From: Elysia marginata
Lineage: Eukaryota; Mollusca; Gastropoda; Plakobranchidae
NCBI GenBank assembly: GCA_019649035.1
Contig: BMAT01004790.1
Location: 166,663 to 230,662, forward strand
Reading direction: 5' to 3'
Length of the DNA: 64,000 bases
Within the stretch, counting starts at the first letter, position 1. Each line of letters opens with the position of its first letter. This document shows, piece by piece, positions 1 to 8,836 of this stretch. The notes beneath the pieces were generated by a model. The model saw only the letters and a list, made by a program, of their open reading frames with translations, had not been told where the DNA came from and made no database searches. The position numbers were made by a program, and so were the translations under genes.

Positions 1-319
1 TGGGGATAACCCAGATGACCAAACTCCTAATGAATTAAGAGTTTCGCGAACACGTTCTTTTTCCCTAGATGAATCTTCAATGACCTCAAAATCTATAGTA
101 GATGCCCCATTACCTTCCCCCTATTACTCATCTAGAATGGGAGGATGTGTGACTCTTCCAAATGGGAACATACTACAAACGAGCTCAAAAACAGGTGGGG
201 TGTTATTAACAAATAAAAGGGGTAATGTCCTTTGGAAAATAAAACTCCCGTTTATATGTTACAAATCTAATTATATACCTAAGACCGTATGGGAAAATTA
301 TTTCAATTATTCAGAATAA
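1..319 (+). CDS. Arylsulfotransferase-like protein, C-terminal fragment (gene enters from the left edge)
   Basis: The frame is open from base 2 to the TAA stop, so this is the last ~105 residues of a gene that begins outside the window; the internal ATG at 80 is not needed as a start. The segment GGCVTLPNGNILQTSS followed by LLTNKRGNVLWKIKLP has the 'PNGNxL...xxxGxVxW' blade pattern of arylsulfotransferase and PQQ-like beta-propeller proteins. ASST-type enzymes move or handle sulfate groups outside the cytoplasm, which fits the secreted glycan-active gene that begins 2 bp downstream, but the family call rests on one blade only. Another beta-propeller protein is possible. Confidence 0.45.
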   Translation, partial: GDNPDDQTPNELRVSRTRSFSLDESSMTSKSIVDAPLPSPYYSSRMGGCVTLPNGNILQTSSKTGGVLLTNKRGNVLWKIKLPFICYKSNYIPKTVWENYFNYSE

Positions 320-321
320 AA

Positions 322-3300
322 ATGAAAAAAAACCTTCTGATAATAACACTAATATCGGTGGTTACATCTGCATCTGTATATTGTCAGTATGGGGATTATA
401 ACAATGCTAAGCGTAGGGGCATTATCTATCCACCTGAGAAGGCTTTATGGAAGCCGGACTCTTTGGGCACACAACGCGCAGTCGTAAAAGTTTACAAAGC
501 GGTCAAAGATATTACCATAAGTATAAATTGGCGAAATCGTAATGTAAAGAATGATCAAAAAGTTTATGTGGTTGACAGCATCTCAAATACTTTTGTAACT
601 AGCCATGCCCTACAAATGGGGGATGAAAAGGGGGTTGTCCACTTCCAAACAACTGGTAAAAAGAAGGGCATTTATTATGTTTATTTTTTGCCATATACTA
701 TGTCTGGGACTAACTATCCTTCATTTGATTATCAAACCTCAATGCCGACAAAAGAAAATATGGTAGAGACAAGTAAAAACATAGCAGAGGTTATAAGGAT
801 AGAATCTATTGATTCGTTCAACTCTAATTATCCTATGGAAGTTATTGCTACGGATGAGGAAACAAAACAATTGATTCTTATGTCCAAAGGGAAATCGTAT
901 CTTGTATTTCCCGAAAAAAGAGATAACCCTATTGTAATGCAAAGACACCTTCCCCAAAAGTGGGTAAAGAGCCTTCCCACTTTTTTAGAAGATCGTACAA
1001 AAAGAGGGGAAAACTTCAGCTTTCAATTAGGGATATGGGCTTTTAAGAAAGAATTAAAACACATCCGTTTAAAATCTTCAGATTTAAAATTTGGAAAAAA
1101 TAAAATTCCCTTTACTGCAGTTAATTGTTTCAATACTGAGGGGACGGATTATGAGGGGAACTTCTTTAATCGTGAAATAAATATCCCAAAGGGGATTATA
1201 CAGCCTCTTTGGGTTGGCATCCAGATACCAAAAGATGCCGTTGAAGGTTTGTATGTGGGAAATATCACACTAAGTGCAGATGGCGTGGCATCGACAACAG
1301 TCCCTATCAGGATATATGTTATCAATGACACAGCAAAAGACAAGGGCATCTATTCTCCCTGGAAGCAAACAAGGCTACATTGGTTGAACTCAACATTGGC
1401 ACAAGAGCATACAATTATACCTCCCTATATACCTGTAAGGGTTTCCGAGAAAGCACTATCCATATTGGGACGCGATATTGTTTTAGGAGAGCATGGACTT
1501 CCAAAGCAAATCCGTTCCTACTTTTCTGAAACAATGACGAATATAGAAAGCAGGTCTAGTAATATGCTTTCGCAACCTTTTGATTTTGAGGTCATCGAAA
1601 CTAAAAAAGGAACGCTTAAATTTGAGGCTACTCCCCTTGTTTTTACTAGAAAGGAAGAGGGGCTGGTTGTGTGGGAAAGTAAGCTAAAAAATCCAAGACT
1701 TACTATTTCTATAAAAGGCTCTTTGGAGTTTGATGGGTTTGTGGGATACCAACTTGAAATGACCGCCAAAGAAGAAATAGATATAGCCGATTCTCGTCTT
1801 GTAATACGCATGGTCTCCGATAGTGCGGAATATATATTAGGCTTGGGTTATAAAGGTGGGAAATGCCCGGAAATTGTCGACTGGAAGTGGGATGTGAAGC
1901 GCAAGAATCAGGATGGCGTATGGCTTGGAAATGTTAACAAAGGACTGAAAATAGAGTTTAAGGATGAGCATTATAAACGCCCACTCAACACAAATTTTTA
2001 TCTAAAAAAACCTCTAATTTTACCCACTTCATGGGGCAATAATAATAAGGGAGGGATAACAGTAACTAGGAAAAGAACTGAAACGATTCTAAAAGCATAT
2101 AGCGGTAGAAGGTCTCTAAAAAAGGGAGAATCGCTTCGGTATGACTTTACAATGCTCGTAACCCCTTTCCATACATTACAAACAGATACGCATTGGGAAA
2201 ACCGTTATTTCCATGCTTACAAACCTGTAGATTCAATCATAGAATCTGGGGCCAATGTGGTAAATATTCATCATGCAAATACCATCAATCCCTATATCAA
2301 CTATCCTTTCATTGCGCATCGTCAAATGAAAGCATACATAGATGAAGCACACGAGAAAGGACTTAAAGTGAAAATATACAATACGATAAGAGAGGTGTCA
2401 AATAAGATGTACGAGTTGCATCCGCTAATGAGTCTTAATAACGAGGTTTTTTCCAAAGGCTCCGGAGGTGGGGCGCCATGGTTACAAGAACATCTCAATG
2501 GGAATTATATCGCCGCTTGGTATGTGCCTCATCTCAAGGACGCAGCTATCATCAATAGTGGCATGAACCGTTGGCATAACTACTATGTAGAAGGCATGAA
2601 CTGGCTAGTAAAAAATGTAGGAATTGACGGCGTATACTTAGATGATGTGGCCTTTGATAGGGTAACAATGAAGCGAATCAAAAGAGTATTAATACAAGAT
2701 GAACATCCAGGGTTAATAGACCTCCATTCGGCAAATCAGTATAATAAAAGGGATGGGTTTAATAATAGTGCATATCTCTATATGGAGCATTTTCCATATA
2801 TCAATCGCCTTTGGTTTGGAGAATATTTTGACTATGAAAAGGCATCTCCAGAGTTTTTCCTAACCGAGGTGAGCGGTATTCCTTTTGGGCTGATGGGAGA
2901 AATGCTACAAAATGGAGGGAATCAATGGCGAGGGATGCTTTATGGAATGACAAACCGGATGCCGTGGCAAAAAATGAGCCCAGATGCTATATGGAAACAA
3001 TGGGATGATTTTGGTATGCAGGGTTCGGAAATGATAGGATATTGGGTAAAGGCAAATCCTATAAAGACCAACAACAAAAATATTCTAGCTACAGTTTATA
3101 AACGCGATAAAAAGGTACTTGTGGCACTTGCCAGTTGGGCAGAAGGGGAAGCACATTGCAAATTGCTTGTGGATTGGAAGGCACTTGGTCTCCGTGCAGA
3201 AAATGTAGTGATTAATATCCCATATATTAGAGAGTTTCAGGAGCAAGATACCATAAAAGTAAATGATGAGATAAACATACCAACTCATCAAGGGCTACTT

Positions 3301-3324
3301 ATAGAAATAAGAGAATCTAATTAG
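322..3324 (+). CDS. Secreted glycoside hydrolase-like protein (DUF6067/GH123-type), 1000 aa
   Basis: The start is taken at the ATG giving MKKNLLIITLISVVTSASVYC, a typical Sec signal peptide; an ATG 33 bp upstream would add a non-signal extension and overlap the previous gene. Residues ~60-600 look like beta-rich domains. Residues ~640-960 look like a glycosidase (beta/alpha) barrel, with VNIHHANTINPY near its start, KGLKVKIYNTIRE, and GVYLDDVAFD near residue 770; an acidic pair at the end of a barrel strand is where such enzymes place catalytic acids. Long Bacteroidota proteins of this build are annotated as DUF6067/GH123-related; known GH123 enzymes are N-acetylgalactosaminidases, but the substrate here cannot be read from the sequence. 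It lies in a probable operon with the ASST-like and DUF5107 genes. Confidence 0.7.
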   Translation: MKKNLLIITLISVVTSASVYCQYGDYNNAKRRGIIYPPEKALWKPDSLGTQRAVVKVYKAVKDITISINWRNRNVKNDQKVYVVDSISNTFVTSHALQMGDEKGVVHFQTTGKKKGIYYVYFLPYTMSGTNYPSFDYQTSMPTKENMVETSKNIAEVIRIESIDSFNSNYPMEVIATDEETKQLILMSKGKSYLVFPEKRDNPIVMQRHLPQKWVKSLPTFLEDRTKRGENFSFQLGIWAFKKELKHIRLKSSDLKFGKNKIPFTAVNCFNTEGTDYEGNFFNREINIPKGIIQPLWVGIQIPKDAVEGLYVGNITLSADGVASTTVPIRIYVINDTAKDKGIYSPWKQTRLHWLNSTLAQEHTIIPPYIPVRVSEKALSILGRDIVLGEHGLPKQIRSYFSETMTNIESRSSNMLSQPFDFEVIETKKGTLKFEATPLVFTRKEEGLVVWESKLKNPRLTISIKGSLEFDGFVGYQLEMTAKEEIDIADSRLVIRMVSDSAEYILGLGYKGGKCPEIVDWKWDVKRKNQDGVWLGNVNKGLKIEFKDEHYKRPLNTNFYLKKPLILPTSWGNNNKGGITVTRKRTETILKAYSGRRSLKKGESLRYDFTMLVTPFHTLQTDTHWENRYFHAYKPVDSIIESGANVVNIHHANTINPYINYPFIAHRQMKAYIDEAHEKGLKVKIYNTIREVSNKMYELHPLMSLNNEVFSKGSGGGAPWLQEHLNGNYIAAWYVPHLKDAAIINSGMNRWHNYYVEGMNWLVKNVGIDGVYLDDVAFDRVTMKRIKRVLIQDEHPGLIDLHSANQYNKRDGFNNSAYLYMEHFPYINRLWFGEYFDYEKASPEFFLTEVSGIPFGLMGEMLQNGGNQWRGMLYGMTNRMPWQKMSPDAIWKQWDDFGMQGSEMIGYWVKANPIKTNNKNILATVYKRDKKVLVALASWAEGEAHCKLLVDWKALGLRAENVVINIPYIREFQEQDTIKVNDEINIPTHQGLLIEIRESN

Positions 3325-3339
3325 CAATTTTTAATAATC

Positions 3340-6300
3340 ATGCGATTTACAATTTTTATCTCATTATTATATTCTAATATATTGACCGCACAAGTCAATT
3401 TGTCAGAGGGGGAAATGAACATCCCCACTTATCCATTTAGCGACCCCGACCCTATTCCTATTCTCTGGAAAAACCCCAAAATATTTCCCTATTACAAATA
3501 CAACGGGTATTCCAAAAAATCAGTAAACAAAAAGTGGAAAGTGGTCACTTTAGAAAATAAATATATCAAAGTAATCATTATCCCCGACTTGGGAGGAAAG
3601 GTATGGGGTGCAATAGACAAAACGACGGGAGAAGAGTTTATCTATCAAAATGACGCTATAAAGTTCCGGAATATCTCCATGAGGGGACCTTGGACTTCCG
3701 GGGGTATAGAGTTTAATTTTGGTGTGGTAGGACATCACCCCTCTACAGTAGCCCATGTTGATTATCAATTACAAAAGTATGCGGGAAGTAAAAGTTGTAT
3801 TGTAGGCACTACGGACTTACCCTCTAATACCCAGTGGCAAGTAGAAATTCGTCTTAGTGAGGGACAGTCTTTCTTTGAAACTAGAACGGCTTGGTATAAT
3901 GCCTCCGAACAAGAGCAGGCTTACTACAATTGGATGACTGCCGCTGCTGTCGCTAGTGAGGACTTAGAGTTCTTTATTCCCGGCAATATATCTCTCAATC
4001 ACAACGGGACTATGTGTTCTTGGTCTATTGATAAACAAGGTAGGAGACTCAACCGGTATAGAGAGAATAACTTTGGGGGGAATAAGTCTTATCATATTAC
4101 AGGAATATACAAAGACTTCTACTGCGGATATTACCATGATAAACAGGTAGGATTTGGTCATTGGTCTGCTGAAGAACAAATGCCAGGAAAGAAATTGTGG
4201 TTGTGGGCACTTTCACGAGAAGGAGCTATTTGGGAAGATTTACTTACCGATAATCACGGGCAATATGTCGAATATCAAATGGGACGACTTCTCACCCAAT
4301 TTACCCCTAGCAATGCTCCAAGTGTAATTACTCAAGTTGGGTTTGAGCCTTTTGTAAGGGATTATTGGGAGGAGATTTGGTTTCCATTCAAGGATATAGG
4401 GGGGGTGAAAAAAGTAAATCGTTATGCAGCTATCAACATTGAAAGAAATAAAAATAATATCCTTTTAAAAGTTAATGCCCTACAGCAAATAAATGATACC
4501 ATATCAGTTTTTGTAAATGACAAAAAAGTATTTCAAAAAGCTATCAAAATGGAGCCTGCCACTGTGGGCAATATCAAAGTAAATAACATTTCGGCTACTG
4601 AAAATTACACCCTTAAAATTGGGCATTTGATGTCCTACAATAGTGATCATTCACAATTATTATTAAAAAGACCATACAGGGTTTCTCAGGAAGAATTTGA
4701 TCGACAAAACACAGCCTATTATCGAGGATATGAAGCCCTCAAAGGAAGGGAATACGCCAAAGCAAAAGCCTACTTACTAAAGGCGTTTGCCAAAGACAGC
4801 GTACACAAAGAGACCTTAATCAAATTGGCAGATATATACATTCGTGCAGATGAGTCTAAAAAAGCACTTAATTATATCAACAGAGTTCTAAAAATAAACA
4901 CTTATCACCCTGAAGCAAACTATTTGGGGGGGCTTGCCTATAGAGACCAGGCAGATTATTACAATGCTCTGGACAGCTTTGGGTGGGCCGCTAGAAGTAT
5001 CGGTTATAGAAGTGCCGCGTATACAGAAATGGCACAGATATACCTCCAGATGGGGCTAACTGAAAAGGCTTCTGAGTATGCCAAAAATGCATTGCAATTT
5101 AATACCCAAAATATCTCTGCTCTCAAAACTCTCGCTGTCGCTTCTCGTCTTAACAAGAATAAGGCTGTATTTGATAAAACCATTCATCAAATACAAAGTC
5201 TAGCCCCCCTAGACCCTTTCACAAAAGTTGAAAAAGCCTTAAACACAAATCAATTATTAAACCCTATTTTAGAAAAAATTAGAAGCGAGTTCCCTTTTGA
5301 AACTTGTCTGCAAGTGGCCATATATTATCACAGGATTGGTCAAAACAAAGATGCGATGTCCATACTAAGGGCATCCCCAAATCATGTCAAAATAAAACTA
5401 TGGAAGGCCTATATCACTTGTGATATAGCGCTTCTAGACAAGATAGCCGGTCAGGATCCAAGTTTTGTATTTCCTTACAGAAAAGAAACCCTCAAGGTGC
5501 TGGAGTGGGTAGTTAACCACCATAAAAATTGGAAATTTAAGTACTATCTCGCTCAAAACTATATCGCAATAAATCACCTAAACAAAGGCTTAGAATTGCT
5601 CAATAAACTTGAAGACAAACCAGACTATGATATGTTCTACAGCTTTAGAGCTAGAATGAATACTGATAGGGCAGAAAAAGATTATTCCAAAGCCTTAAAA
5701 ATAGCTCCACAATCATGGAAACACTGGTATGATCTAGCTAATCACTATATGGGCCAAAACCTCTACGAGCAAGCGTATAATTTTTTGGCAGAGGCTGTAA
5801 AAACCTTTCCTGAAAACCAGCAAATAAGATTCTCATATGCTCAGGCAGCTATCGCTATGGCAGATTATAAAACTGCCGTAGACGCAAGCAATGTGAATAT
5901 ACTACCTTCCGAAGGGTTTAAAAAAGCACGGAAAGTATTTGAAGAAGCACACCTATTATATGCGCAAGAACTCATAAAAAAAGGAGAAATAGACGAAGCC
6001 CTAGAAAATCTAAAGGTCTCAAAAACATGGCCAGAAACACTAGGAGCAGGAAAGCCCTATCAACCAGACGAAAGATGGGCAGACTATCTAATTGCAGTAT
6101 GTTACCGAAAACAAGGCAATAAAAACCAAAGTATCCAATACCTGAATAAAGTCATCGATAGGACTCCAAAAGTATCTAGTAATACAGAACCTGATATAAA
6201 ATATGCACTAAGGCTCATTGCATTGGAAAATAAAAAAGCTAAAAACCAACTTCAAAAAGAATTGTCAATATTAGAATCAAAGGTATCCAAAAAAGCAAAA

Positions 6301-6390
6301 CAGACTATAGAGGTCTACCATCAGTTGGCTAAACCTGATTCTCAAAATTCATACAGCCTACTTATAAGAGACTCTTATTCTAGCAAGTAA
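3340..6390 (+). CDS. Secreted DUF5107 domain protein with TPR repeats, 1016 aa
   Basis: It starts with a short signal peptide (MRFTIFISLLYSNILTAQ). Residues ~45-350 match the DUF5107 pattern, a galactose-mutarotase-like beta fold: IIPDLGGKVWGAIDK, WTSGGIEFNFG, YYNWMTAAA and WEDLLTDNHGQYVEYQMGR are typical. From about residue 455 onward it is built of TPR-like helical pairs (for example YYRGYEALKGREYAKAKAYL). The family occurs in Bacteroidota carbohydrate-utilisation loci, but no catalytic activity is established, so binding or processing of a sugar is an inference. It begins 15 bp after the glycosidase-like gene and is probably co-transcribed with it. The length is normal for the family and the frame is uninterrupted. 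Confidence 0.8.
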   Translation: MRFTIFISLLYSNILTAQVNLSEGEMNIPTYPFSDPDPIPILWKNPKIFPYYKYNGYSKKSVNKKWKVVTLENKYIKVIIIPDLGGKVWGAIDKTTGEEFIYQNDAIKFRNISMRGPWTSGGIEFNFGVVGHHPSTVAHVDYQLQKYAGSKSCIVGTTDLPSNTQWQVEIRLSEGQSFFETRTAWYNASEQEQAYYNWMTAAAVASEDLEFFIPGNISLNHNGTMCSWSIDKQGRRLNRYRENNFGGNKSYHITGIYKDFYCGYYHDKQVGFGHWSAEEQMPGKKLWLWALSREGAIWEDLLTDNHGQYVEYQMGRLLTQFTPSNAPSVITQVGFEPFVRDYWEEIWFPFKDIGGVKKVNRYAAINIERNKNNILLKVNALQQINDTISVFVNDKKVFQKAIKMEPATVGNIKVNNISATENYTLKIGHLMSYNSDHSQLLLKRPYRVSQEEFDRQNTAYYRGYEALKGREYAKAKAYLLKAFAKDSVHKETLIKLADIYIRADESKKALNYINRVLKINTYHPEANYLGGLAYRDQADYYNALDSFGWAARSIGYRSAAYTEMAQIYLQMGLTEKASEYAKNALQFNTQNISALKTLAVASRLNKNKAVFDKTIHQIQSLAPLDPFTKVEKALNTNQLLNPILEKIRSEFPFETCLQVAIYYHRIGQNKDAMSILRASPNHVKIKLWKAYITCDIALLDKIAGQDPSFVFPYRKETLKVLEWVVNHHKNWKFKYYLAQNYIAINHLNKGLELLNKLEDKPDYDMFYSFRARMNTDRAEKDYSKALKIAPQSWKHWYDLANHYMGQNLYEQAYNFLAEAVKTFPENQQIRFSYAQAAIAMADYKTAVDASNVNILPSEGFKKARKVFEEAHLLYAQELIKKGEIDEALENLKVSKTWPETLGAGKPYQPDERWADYLIAVCYRKQGNKNQSIQYLNKVIDRTPKVSSNTEPDIKYALRLIALENKKAKNQLQKELSILESKVSKKAKQTIEVYHQLAKPDSQNSYSLLIRDSYSSK

Positions 6391-6468
6391 TTGGATTGAA
6401 TTTAAGAGTTTCTTTGTTTTTCCTATAAAACCTCTAAAACACTATTGAGAAACCCAATAAAAACCCCA

Positions 6469-7074
6469 TCATATAGGTAGATTCACCCACCAAGTGCGAC
6501 AAACTAACAATATCGGTTTTTCCCAATATTTTCTAGCCTTAACCACGGTCTTGGTAGATGATACCCCCAGCCTTCCACTAATATCTCTCATAGACTTGCC
6601 CTTATCTAATAAATTTATAATCTTTTGGGTACGCACTTTTTTAAGAAAATCCCTTCTGCTTTCAATACTTCCAACCTTCCTCCCCAACTTACCCCCTTTC
6701 ATTACATAAATCTTCCTGCCCATATCTGTCCGTTCCAATATATTCTCTCTTTCCAATTCATAAAGAGAACTCATCACCGAAGTGATGAGGTTCCCCATAC
6801 TATTTACAATCACATTCACACCACTCTATTCAAAAAACTTAAGGGTGCCGAGCGTGTCTATCGTATTTCTTCCCAACCGACTTAATTCCTCTACCACAAC
6901 CTCTGATACCTCACCCCTATCAACCAATTCGGTAAGTCTTTTCCCTTCCTCTCTTTCAGAGAAAGGTATTTTTCCACTCACCCCTTTATCAAAAAGCGTT
7001 AAATCGTATCTATCATTGTCTAAACAAAATCTATCCCCTTTTTGTTGAATTGTAGAGGTTCTGTTGTATTTAAT
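6469..7074 (-). pseudogene. Serine site-specific recombinase (resolvase/invertase family), decayed copy
   Basis: On the minus strand the frame reads YNRTSTIQQKGDRF, matching the catalytic-serine motif of resolvases, then DKGVSGKIPFSEREEGKRL, ELSRLGRN and LITSVMSSLYELERENILER, and ends in a helix-turn-helix (SMRDISGRLGVSSTKTVVKA). The order is that of an intact resolvase, but there is no ATG at the 5' end, one in-frame stop lies between FFE and the following SGVNV, and the C-terminus runs past the usual KPIL end into the element terminus. A near-identical C-terminal segment occurs at 63545-63856. Function is probably lost. Confidence 0.8.
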
Positions 7075-7262
7075 TTTTTAGTCCCATATTGTTTCCTCTT
7101 TAATTTCTATCTTAATATACAATGAATGGCTGAAATATCCCAATTAAAAGCCGAGGGCATGTGTAGTATTTTTTATACTAATTAACAAGGGAAACAGGCT
7201 GTCTGTCTCTTCCTTAGAATCTAGGAAATGTGAATAACCCTAAAGTTCAACCTAGTTAAGTG
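6479..7262. repeat. Element carrying the recombinase remnant, copy 1
   Basis: The left border GATTCACCCACCAAGTGCGACAAA and the sequence from 7245 (GTTCAACCTAGTTAAGTGCG) both resemble the terminal motif of the short dispersed elements elsewhere in the window. The strip 7190-7250 is repeated at about 63886-63945 beside the second recombinase fragment, so the unit is longer than the gene. The right border is uncertain because another repeat copy starts at the same place. Confidence 0.5.
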
Positions 7263-7430
7263 CGAGAAATAGGACGGGAAAAAAGGCTTATTATGGATTA
7301 TAAAACCTAAAATCAGGTGAGAGATAAAAAAATATACTACATTTGGAAAATCTGAGTTTAGGTGGAAATAGAAAAGAGAATTTAAACCCCATAGTTTACA
7401 AAACATTTACTAGTATAGACCCTAATTTAT
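7245..7430 (+). repeat. Dispersed element end plus 110 bp internal repeat, copy D1
   Basis: The intergenic stretch 7075-7476 holds no gene. From 7245 it carries an element end (GTTCAACCTAGTTAAGTGCG, then AATAGGACGGG), and from 7323 to about 7428 a ~110 bp block that recurs at 23055-23170 in the same orientation and at 29041-29172 inverted. Shared landmarks are GATAAAAAAATATACT, AATCTGAGTTTAG, AGAGAATTTA-ACCCCATA and TACTAGT. A 61-codon minus-strand frame inside it is a by-product of the repeat. Confidence 0.65.
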
Positions 7431-7476
7431 TTGGATTAGAAGGATTCTACTGTACTTCTGCAAGAATGTATTATTT

Positions 7477-8379
7477 TTGATAACACCTAGTGTTTTAAGA
7501 CAGGGCGACAAGGTAGCCATACTATCTACTGCTAGAGCAATAGACAAGGTAGATATTCAGTATGCCATTAAGTTTTTGGAAGGACTTGGTTTGTTTCCGG
7601 TCTTAGGCAAAACCATAGGGCGTCGATCTGACCAATTCTCAGATACCCTGAAAAGAAGAATAGAGGATTTTCAGTACCACCTAGATAGTACTGAAATTAA
7701 AGCTATTTGGTTTGCTAGAGGTGGATATGGTACGATTCAACTTATAGACCACATAGATTTTTCAGGGTTTAAAGACAGTCCTAAGTGGATTATTGGGTAT
7801 TCGGATATTACAGTATTACACTCCCATATTAACAAATTGGGCTATATAACACTTTCCGCTACTATGCCTGTCAATCTAAAAAACAACACAGAGATGGCTA
7901 TCAGCAGTTTTAAAAAAGCACTATTTAGTACCGACATTTTAGAATATTATATACCACAAGATGTAGCCAATTCTTATAAAATAGAGGGCATTTTGGCAGG
8001 AGGTAACCTATCTATTTTGTGTAGTTTATTGGGAAGCATCTCAGAGATAAATGTCAAAGACAAGATATTGATAATTGAAGATATAGGCGAATATCTCTAC
8101 CATATAGATAGAATGGTAATGACCCTCAAAAGAGCTGGGTATTTCCAAAAAATCAAAGGTCTTTTGGTGGGTGGTATGACAGAAATGAACGATAATGCCA
8201 TCCCTTTTGGAAAAAGTGCTTGTGATATTATCAGGTATTACACAAAGGGTTTGGGTCTCCCCGTGCTTTTTAAGTTACCGTTTGGACATATTGACAACAA
8301 TTATGCGTTTAGAATGGGTAGCAGAGTGCAGATAGAGGCAGATAGTGCAAAATCATGTGTAAGACTTGCTAATGGCTGA
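7477..8379 (+). CDS. ldcA: LD-carboxypeptidase (peptidase family S66)
   Basis: LdcA removes the terminal D-alanine from murein tetrapeptides during peptidoglycan recycling, in the cytoplasm. At 300 aa the length is normal. Visible motifs are RQGDKVAILSTA at the N-terminus, WFARGGYGTIQL, IIGYSDITVLH with the nucleophilic serine of the S66 Ser-Glu-His triad (~residue 108), LIIEDIGEYLYHIDRM with the glutamate, and LPFGHIDNN with the histidine. The start is a TTG, because family members begin with ITPxxLxxGDK exactly here and no in-frame ATG lies upstream. The stop overlaps the start of the next gene by 8 bp, so the two are translationally linked. Confidence 0.9.
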   Translation: MITPSVLRQGDKVAILSTARAIDKVDIQYAIKFLEGLGLFPVLGKTIGRRSDQFSDTLKRRIEDFQYHLDSTEIKAIWFARGGYGTIQLIDHIDFSGFKDSPKWIIGYSDITVLHSHINKLGYITLSATMPVNLKNNTEMAISSFKKALFSTDILEYYIPQDVANSYKIEGILAGGNLSILCSLLGSISEINVKDKILIIEDIGEYLYHIDRMVMTLKRAGYFQKIKGLLVGGMTEMNDNAIPFGKSACDIIRYYTKGLGLPVLFKLPFGHIDNNYAFRMGSRVQIEADSAKSCVRLANG

Positions 8380-8731
8380 TAGTAATACTTTTGGCAAACA
8401 GTCGGAAAATATGGCTGTGCAATTTCTCAAAGAGAAAAGCTATCGGGTGTTGAAACGAAACTACCGCTACCGGAAGGCGGAGATAGATATTCTCGCTCTC
8501 AAGGGAGATACTCTTGCCGTTGTAGAGGTCAAAGCAAGAAGCTATACATACTATGGGGAACCAGAAATGGCAATCACCAAGAAAAAAATAAGGCTTTTGA
8601 CAGAGGCTGCAAACCACTTTGTGAACCAAAACAATTTGTCGTACGAGGTGCAGTTTGATGTGATTGCCATAAAAAAGCGAGATGACAAATGGATTATTAA
8701 TCATATAGAGCGGGCTTTCTACCCTTGGTAG
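8372..8731 (+). CDS. UPF0102 / YraN family nuclease-fold protein
   Basis: This 119-residue protein has the YraN layout: GKQSENMAVQFLKEKSYRVLKRNYRYRKAEIDILA followed by LAVVEVKAR. The E..D...VEVK pattern is that of the restriction-endonuclease-like fold with Holliday-junction-resolvase-type nucleases. The biological role is not firmly known. The ATG inside the end of ldcA is preferred over a TTG 6 bp further upstream because MADSNTFGKQSE matches the usual N-terminus. It is commonly found near ldcA or lipid-A genes in flavobacteria. Confidence 0.85.
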   Translation: MADSNTFGKQSENMAVQFLKEKSYRVLKRNYRYRKAEIDILALKGDTLAVVEVKARSYTYYGEPEMAITKKKIRLLTEAANHFVNQNNLSYEVQFDVIAIKKRDDKWIINHIERAFYPW

Positions 8732-8836
8732 TAAACTGAAATGGTTTAATAAGTTTCAATAGTATAGATATTCAAAATTTTCTATTTCTAAAAAGTTAAA
8801 ATATTATAACTTCGCCGAAGCACAAATATAAATTTT

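Noticed and set aside
6494-6709. Plus-strand frames across the recombinase remnant (also 6625-6885 and 6782-7048)
   Set aside because: Shadows of the minus-strand recombinase, which has recognisable motifs.
7221-7406. 61-codon minus-strand frame
   Set aside because: It lies inside repeat D1; low-complexity aromatic content and no conserved start.
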